Positions 19,092-25,194 of a DNA stretch of 25,194 bases are shown piece after piece. The notes beneath the pieces were generated by a model that ran no database searches, was not told the origin of the DNA, and saw only the letters and a program-made list of their open reading frames with translations. The position numbers and the translations under genes were made by a program. Numbering within the stretch: the stretch's first letter is position 1; every line of letters begins with the position of its first letter. The stretch is from Thermaceae bacterium (GTDB lineage Bacteria > Deinococcota > Deinococci > Deinococcales > Marinithermaceae), in NCBI GenBank assembly GCA_015490435.1, contig WFXV01000018.1:1-25194 (forward strand), written 5' to 3'.

Positions 19092-19210
19092 GTATGCAGC
19101 CTGTTTTTACTCGGTTAAATGGGTCGGGATTCTTTGGTTTTTGGCGTTTTTCCATGAGTTCGGTGAGCTTTCATCTTCATTAGGAAGCGGCTGGCTAGCC
19201 TGTTTGCAGC
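19092..19210. other. AT-rich part of the divergent control region upstream of ccmC
   Basis: This segment is much richer in A and T than the rest of the window and contains T5 tracts at 19104-19108, 19138-19142 and 19147-19151, with spacings near helical repeats, which could bend DNA or act as an UP-like element. I find no convincing -35/-10 pair for ccmC. TAGCCT at 19196-19201 sits 9 nt before the ccmC ATG and no Shine-Dalgarno sequence is present, so a leaderless start is possible. Short open frames here have no coding character. Confidence 0.45.
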
Positions 19211-19897
19211 ATGCGAACGGAACGCCCGGGACTGGACGCGCTATCCTCGGCCCTTTTGGGCCTGGGCTACCTCCTCCTCCTCATCGGTTTCTACTTCGCG
19301 ATCAAGGCGCCGCCCGACGTGCAGCAGGGCTACCTGGTGCGCATCCTCTACCTGCACGTGGCGGCGGCCTGGACCGGTTACCTCGCCTTCATCGTCGCCG
19401 GGGTGTACGCGCTCCTCTACCTCTTGCGCGGGCGGCCCGCCTTCGACCGGCTCTCGGCCGCCAGCGCCGAGATTGGGCTTTGGCTTTCCTTCCTGATGGT
19501 GATCGGGGGGATGATGTGGGCCCGTCCCACCTGGGGCGTCTACTGGGTCTGGGAGCCCCGGCTCACCTCGGTGGCGGTGATGATCGCCATCTACGTCGGC
19601 TACTTCCTGGTCCGCCAGGCGATCGAGGACCCCGAGATGCGGGCCAAGGCGGCGGCGGCGGTGGCGATCCTCGGGGTGGTGAACATCCCCATCACCTACA
19701 TGTCGGTCTACTGGTGGCGCTCGATCCACCAGACCGCGACCATCGACGTGATCAACCGGAAGACCCACATGCCGCCCGAGATGCTGATCCCCCTTCTCGT
19801 GAACCTCTTCGCCTTCACCGTGCTCTACCTCGCCTTCTTGCGGATCAAGGGGCGACTGGCCGCCTTCGAGGCGGCGAGGGAGGAGAGCGATGGGTAA
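19211..19897 (+). CDS. ccmC: Haem-handling protein CcmC
   Basis: A 228-aa membrane protein with six hydrophobic segments, the usual CcmC size. CcmC loads haem covalently onto CcmE using a periplasmic tryptophan-rich WWD domain and two external histidines. Here these are WGVYWVWEPRLTS at 108-120, H49 in LYLHVAAAW and H173 in WWRSIHQ. The canonical motif is WGxWWxWDxRLTS, so a Trp is Tyr and the Asp is Glu, but the motif is clear. The gene opens the second + strand ccm block, downstream of a 221-bp divergent region. It overlaps ccmD by 8 nt. No obvious Shine-Dalgarno sequence precedes the ATG. Confidence 0.93.
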   Translation: MRTERPGLDALSSALLGLGYLLLLIGFYFAIKAPPDVQQGYLVRILYLHVAAAWTGYLAFIVAGVYALLYLLRGRPAFDRLSAASAEIGLWLSFLMVIGGMMWARPTWGVYWVWEPRLTSVAVMIAIYVGYFLVRQAIEDPEMRAKAAAAVAILGVVNIPITYMSVYWWRSIHQTATIDVINRKTHMPPEMLIPLLVNLFAFTVLYLAFLRIKGRLAAFEAAREESDG

Positions 19898-19991
19898 CCA
19901 GATCTTCGTGCTGGTCGTCTACGTTCTGACCTACGCCTTCCTGCTCGGGTACACCGCTTACCTGCTCTTGCGCCTTAGGAGGGGGGCATGA
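19890..19991 (+). CDS. ccmD: Haem exporter accessory protein CcmD
   Basis: A 33-aa single-span membrane protein, MGNQIFVLVVYVLTYAFLLG then YTAYLLLRLRRGA. It has one hydrophobic helix with a basic C-terminal tail, the exact architecture of CcmD, which helps release holo-CcmE from the CcmABC complex. It is too short for default ORF calling. The position is diagnostic: it overlaps ccmC by 8 nt and ccmE by 4 nt (ATGA), and GGAGAG lies just before its ATG. The sequence itself is poorly conserved across the family, so the call rests on size, topology and location. Confidence 0.85.
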   Translation: MGNQIFVLVVYVLTYAFLLGYTAYLLLRLRRGA

Positions 19992-20412
19992 AGGCGAAGT
20001 ACTGGATCGGCCTCCTCGTCGTCGTGGGGGCGATCGGCTACATGATCTGGGGCGGGCTGGGGCAGAGCCTGGTCTACTTCATCACCCCGAGCGAGTACTT
20101 CCAGGACCAGGCCAAGTACCAGGGCAAGCGCATCCGCCTCGGGGGGATCGTCAAGGAGGGTTCGATCCAGTTCGACCCCAAGACCCTCGAGCTCCGCTTC
20201 GTCCTCACCGACGGCGTGGCCGAGGTGCCAGTCTTCCACAAGGGCACACCCCCGGCGCTCTTCAAGGAGCGCCAGGGAGTGGTGGTGGAGGGACGCTTTT
20301 CGGGGGAGACCTTCCACGGGGATAACCTCCTCATCAAGCACTCCGAGACCTACCAGCCCCCCAAGGAGGGCTACACCCCCGAGGAAGTGCGCAAGCTGAT
20401 CAAGGAGGCCAA

Positions 20413-20416
<4 letters not shown>
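19988..20416 (+). CDS. ccmE: Haem chaperone CcmE
   Basis: A 142-aa protein with an N-terminal signal anchor (about residues 5-23) and an OB-fold domain. CcmE binds haem covalently through a histidine and hands it to CcmF/H for attachment to apocytochromes. The haem motif is LLIKHSETYQPP: H118 is the predicted covalent ligand and Y122 the axial tyrosine (HxxxY), the His form of E. coli rather than the CxxxY variant of some archaea and deltaproteobacteria. The flexible C-terminal tail after the motif is short. It overlaps ccmD and ccmF by 4 nt each. GGAGGGGGG before the ATG is a strong ribosome-binding site. Confidence 0.95.
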
Positions 20417-22358
<1,942 letters not shown>

Positions 22359-22362
<4 letters not shown>

Positions 22363-22886
22363 GGAAGTGGATCTACTTCGCCATCGTGCTCGTGCTCGGC
22401 GGGCTCTTTTGGTGGGGGATGCAGCGGGACCCAGGCGAGCTCAAGTCGGTACTGGTGGGCAAGCCTGCCCCCGACTTCGAGCTCCCGCTCCTTTCCCCCT
22501 ACCGCGCCGAGTGGGGCGAGCGGTTCCGGCTCTCCGAGCACCGGGGCAAGCCGGTGGTCCTCAACTTCTGGGCCAGCTGGTGCTACCCCGCCTGCTACGA
22601 GGAGGCGCCGGTGCTCGAAGCCGGCTGGCGGAAGTACCGGGATCGGGTGCTCTTTTTCGGGATCAACACCCAGGACAAGGAGGCCGCCGCCCTCGAGTTC
22701 GTGCGGCGGTTTGACCTCACCTTCCCGCAGGGCTACGACCCCCGGGGGAAGGTGGGGATCGACTACGGGATGTACGGGGTCCCCGAGACCTTCTTCATCG
22801 ACGCCGAGGGCCGGGTGCGCTACCGCCACGCCGGCGCGATCGAGGCGGCCGACCTGGAAAAGCGCATCCAGGAGGTGCTCCGGTGA
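22359..22886 (+). CDS. ccmG: Cytochrome c maturation thioredoxin CcmG (DsbE-like) with a CxxxC site
   Basis: A 175-aa membrane-anchored thioredoxin, with an N-terminal signal anchor (about 4-20) and a TlpA/ResA-like domain. It starts at GTG 22359, overlapping ccmF by 4 nt. CcmG reduces apocytochrome or CcmH disulphides using electrons from CcdA. The active-site region reads NFWASWCYPACYEEAP: the cysteines are C75 and C79, with three residues between, where the family has CxxC (WCxPC or WCPTC). The codons are unambiguous (TGC TAC CCC GCC TGC). The cis-proline loop GVPETFFID (about 141-149) is normal. It may be a changed redox potential or a lineage trait. Length and context fit CcmG. Confidence 0.92.
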
Positions 22887-23326
22887 AGCGCGTTTGGGCC
22901 CTTTTGCTGCTTTTTACGCTTGCGCTCGCCCAGACCCCGACCGGCGAGCCGCCCCCCGACCTCTCCCCCGAGGTCTTCCGGATCGCCTCCGAGCTTCGCT
23001 GCCCGGTCTGCCAGGGGGAGAGTGCGGCCGAGTCCAACGCCGGGGTCAGCCAGGAGATGCGGCGGCAGATCGCCGAGATGCTGAAGGAAGGCAAAAGCGA
23101 GGAGGCGATCAAGCAGTACTTCGTGGAGCGCTACGGCGAGTGGATCCTCTACGCCCCGCCTAAGCGGGGGATCAACTGGCTGCTCTGGCTCGCGCCCGCG
23201 ATCGGGCTCCTGGTCTTCGGGTTCGGGCTTTGGCGGTACCTGGCCGAGGCGAGGCGGCGCGAGGCCGAGCTCGCGCTCTCGGAGGAGGAGATTCGGGCGC
23301 TCGAGCGCCGTTTGGAGGAGGAATGA
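22883..23326 (+). CDS. ccmH: Cytochrome c maturation protein CcmH
   Basis: A 147-aa protein starting at GTG 22883 with 4-nt overlaps at both ends. It has a signal peptide (MKRVWALLLLFTLALAQ), a three-helix periplasmic domain with the redox motif LRCPVCQGESAAES (C40 and C43), a transmembrane helix (about 97-117) and a cytoplasmic charged, probably coiled-coil tail. CcmH presents reduced apocytochrome to CcmF. It is the short CcmH form without the C-terminal TPR domain of E. coli CcmH; that role is supplied by the next gene, CcmI. Confidence 0.95.
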   Translation: MKRVWALLLLFTLALAQTPTGEPPPDLSPEVFRIASELRCPVCQGESAAESNAGVSQEMRRQIAEMLKEGKSEEAIKQYFVERYGEWILYAPPKRGINWLLWLAPAIGLLVFGFGLWRYLAEARRREAELALSEEEIRALERRLEEE

Positions 23327-24330
23327 TCCTCGTCTACCTGGCGGTCATCGGCTTTTTCCTGCTCGCGCTTTGGGTGATGCTCGCGCCTCTCCGGGGGGCC
23401 CCCCGTCCCTTTCCGGAAAACCCCCGGCCCGAAGAGCTCAGGGTGGAGCTCGAGGCCCTGAAGCGCGAGGCCAAGGAGATGAGCGGACCCGAGCGGGTCC
23501 GGATCTTAAAGCGCATCGCCTGGATCGAGCGGGAGCTCGGGGTGGCCCGGGAGCGCGAGGCCGAGCGGGCGGCCCGACCGGCGGCGCGGCTTCCCGCCTG
23601 GGGGCTTTTGCTCCTGGCTGCGGGCGGGATCGCGCTCGCGGCGGTGCTGGTGCACTACACCCTTCCCCGCCTCCCGGGCGGCGCGGTGACCGAGGCGCTG
23701 GCGGTCGAGGAGGCGAAAAGGCTAAAAGAGCTCCTGGCCAAGGCGGAGAAGGAGAACACCCCCGAGGCCTGGCTCGCCTATGCCGACTACGCCTTCGAGC
23801 TCCGCGACCTCGAGCGCGCCGCCCAGGGCTACACCAAGGTCATCGAGCTCGACCACAAGAACCTGAAGGCCTACCGCCGCTACGGGATGATCCTCTTCTT
23901 CGCCGGCCGGCCCAAGGAGGCGGCCGAGATCCTCTCGGTGGTGACCCGGGTGGACCCCGATCCCGAGGGGCTTTTGTTCCTGGGCAACGCCTACTTCCAG
24001 CTCGGGGAGTACGAGCGCGCGATCGCCGCCTGGAAGGAGTACCTAAGCCGCGGCGGCGAGGCCCGGGAGCGGGTGGAGGGCCTGATCCAAACCGCCGAGG
24101 CGCTGCTTCGGGCCGAGAACCCCGGGGAGATCGTCTACGCCGAGAAGTGCGCCGCTTGCCACGGGGCCAAGGGGGAAGGGGGAATCGGGCCGAAACTCGC
24201 CCAAAACCCCATCCTGAACGCTCCCGAGGCGGTGGCCGAGATTGTAAGGAACGGCCGCGGGACGATGCCCGCGGTGCCGCTTACCGATAAGGAGATGGCC
24301 GACCTTCTGGCCTTCTTGAAGGGACTTTAG
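23323..24330 (+). CDS. ccmI: CcmI-like TPR protein fused to a class I cytochrome c domain
   Basis: A 335-aa protein from ATG 23323, overlapping the ccmH stop by 4 nt; the frame is open further upstream but lies inside ccmH. It has a first transmembrane helix (about 2-20), a charged segment, a second helix (about 90-110), then TPR repeats (about 130-260). This is the CcmI (CycH) plan, which binds apocytochrome C-termini. Unlike classic CcmI it ends in a mono-haem cytochrome c domain of about 70 residues, with CAACHGAKGEGGIGP as the haem motif and GTMPAVPL supplying the likely Met ligand, followed by the typical KEMADLLAFLKGL helix. No frameshift is visible at the join. A fused electron carrier in the maturation complex is unusual. 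It converges on the next gene with overlapping stops. Confidence 0.88.
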   Translation: MILVYLAVIGFFLLALWVMLAPLRGAPRPFPENPRPEELRVELEALKREAKEMSGPERVRILKRIAWIERELGVAREREAERAARPAARLPAWGLLLLAAGGIALAAVLVHYTLPRLPGGAVTEALAVEEAKRLKELLAKAEKENTPEAWLAYADYAFELRDLERAAQGYTKVIELDHKNLKAYRRYGMILFFAGRPKEAAEILSVVTRVDPDPEGLLFLGNAYFQLGEYERAIAAWKEYLSRGGEARERVEGLIQTAEALLRAENPGEIVYAEKCAACHGAKGEGGIGPKLAQNPILNAPEAVAEIVRNGRGTMPAVPLTDKEMADLLAFLKGL

Positions 24331-25194
24331 TCAGGGACCTCGACCCGGGAGAGGTCGCCGAGGATGAGCCGGGGGGTGCGGGGGCGCCCCCCGAGCTTCT
24401 TGACCTCCGCCCCCACCCCGAGCAGCGAGCCGTGGATCCGGACGCCCTCGAGGTGGGCCTTGGCCTCGAGGATGCTGTGCTCGACCTCGGCGTCCTTGAC
24501 CACCGCCCCCGGGCCCACCGCGGTGTAGGGGCCGATGAAGGCGTCCTCCACCACCGCGTCCTCGGCGATCAGGGCGGGACCGAGGATCCGGGCGTTCTTG
24601 AGGCGGGCGCCCCTTTCCACCACCACCGGCCCCTCGATGCGGCTCTCCTCGACCTCGCCCTCGACCCGGGGGGCGAGCCGGGCGAGGAGGAGGCGGTTGG
24701 CCTCGAGCAGGTCGTGGGGGCGGCCGGTGTCCTTCCACCAGCCCACCACCGGAACCCCGAGCACCCGCGCCCCGGCGTCGATGAGTCCCTGGATGGCGTC
24801 GGTGATCTCGTACTCGCCGCGGGCGCTCGGCTCGAGCTTCTCGATGACCTCGTGGATCGCGGGGGTGAAGGCGTAGACCCCGGCCACCGCCAGGTTCGAG
24901 GGGGGATCCTTGGGCTTTTCCACCAGGCGAACGATCCGCCCGTCCTCGACCACCGCCACCCCGAACTGGCGGGGGTCCTGGACCTCGACGAGGGCGATGG
25001 CGGCGCTCGGCCGCTCGCGGCGGAAGGCCTCGACCAGGGTTCCGACGCCGTTTTCGAAGAGGTTGTCGCCGAGGTACATGAGAAAGGGGTCCTCGCCGAG
25101 CCAGCCGCGGGCAACCTTCACCGCGTGGGCGAGGCCCTGGGGATCCTCCTGGACGATGAAGGTGAAGCGCGCCCGGGGCGTGCCCTCGAGCGCG
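24327..25194 (-). CDS. Sugar-1-phosphate nucleotidylyltransferase, RmlA-like long form (partial)
   Basis: The frame runs from the stop at 24327-24329 through the window edge, so roughly the first 70 residues, including the G-rich nucleotide-binding signature, are missing. Visible parts are the FLMYLGDN motif, VRLVEKPKDPPSN, GVYAFTPAI, ARGEYEITDAIQ and GWWKDTGRPHDLLEANR, all typical of glucose-1-phosphate thymidylyltransferase. The C-terminal third has hexapeptide-like repeats (IEGPVVVERGARLKNARILG and onward) forming a left-handed beta-helix, as in the long-form enzymes of thermophiles. It would make dTDP-glucose or a related activated sugar for polysaccharide or glycan synthesis; the exact sugar and nucleotide cannot be told. 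It does not appear linked to the ccm genes. Confidence 0.88.
   Translation of the reverse strand, partial: ALEGTPRARFTFIVQEDPQGLAHAVKVARGWLGEDPFLMYLGDNLFENGVGTLVEAFRRERPSAAIALVEVQDPRQFGVAVVEDGRIVRLVEKPKDPPSNLAVAGVYAFTPAIHEVIEKLEPSARGEYEITDAIQGLIDAGARVLGVPVVGWWKDTGRPHDLLEANRLLLARLAPRVEGEVEESRIEGPVVVERGARLKNARILGPALIAEDAVVEDAFIGPYTAVGPGAVVKDAEVEHSILEAKAHLEGVRIHGSLLGVGAEVKKLGGRPRTPRLILGDLSRVEVPD

Noticed and set aside
18990..19210. Mobile-element or attachment-site scar at the ccmC edge of the inverted island
   Set aside because: No terminal inverted repeats, target-site duplication, integrase or transposase is visible, and the other edge at 15200 has no matching sequence. The AT-rich character is explained more simply as promoter DNA.
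19141..19929. A 262-codon + frame across the divergent region and ccmC
   Set aside because: It starts in the AT-rich control region and runs out of frame through ccmC; the product is Arg/Gly/Pro-rich without family similarity.

Overview
The window is a high-GC (roughly two-thirds G+C), gene-dense chromosomal segment from a member of the Deinococcota, most likely the Thermaceae. The evidence is the tuf-rpmG-secE-nusG-rplKAJL-rpoBC order, the very Thermus-like EF-Tu C-terminus, RpoB and RpoC (RpoC has the large N-terminal insertion domain and about 1520 residues), and the run rpoC / class II aldolase / small ORF / proline-iminopeptidase-like hydrolase, which as far as I remember also follows rpoC in Thermus thermophilus. 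The 12-heme cytochrome makes me favour a respiratory, possibly marine genus (Oceanithermus or Marinithermus type) over Thermus itself, but that is inference.

Region 1 (1-11600) is the transcription/translation core, all on the + strand: the 3' end of tuf, a strong hairpin terminator, rpmG, secE, nusG, rplK, rplA, a ~200-nt untranslated leader with an L10-leader-like fold, rplJ, rplL, a 10-bp intercistronic hairpin, rpoB, rpoC, and a near-perfect palindromic terminator. Region 2 (11601-13215) is a translationally coupled three-gene set: a FucA-like class II aldolase, a 71-aa protein of unknown function, and an alpha/beta hydrolase of the proline iminopeptidase type whose nucleophile-elbow serine is a glycine.

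Region 3 (13238-24330) is a complete System I cytochrome c maturation (Ccm) locus in two + strand blocks: ccdA-ccmA-ccmB, and ccmC-ccmD-ccmE-ccmF-ccmG-ccmH-ccmI. Nearly every junction overlaps by 1-8 nt. Between the blocks, on the - strand, lie three genes: a 790-aa secreted cytochrome with twelve CxxCH motifs, a TPR lipoprotein, and a small exported protein. The Ccm machinery therefore flanks one of its own likely clients. An unusually AT-rich 221-bp divergent control region separates the cytochrome gene from ccmC.

The Ccm proteins have two oddities. The CcmG thioredoxin active site reads C-Y-P-A-C (three residues between the cysteines instead of two), and CcmI carries a C-terminal class I cytochrome c domain, so a member of the maturation apparatus is itself a predicted c-type cytochrome. 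Region 4 (24327-25194) is the - strand 3' part of a long-form sugar nucleotidylyltransferase (RmlA-like, with a C-terminal left-handed beta-helix) that runs off the window and converges on ccmI with overlapping stop codons.

I see no insertion sequences, CRISPR arrays, tRNAs or rRNAs. No intergenic stretch exceeds 300 bases.
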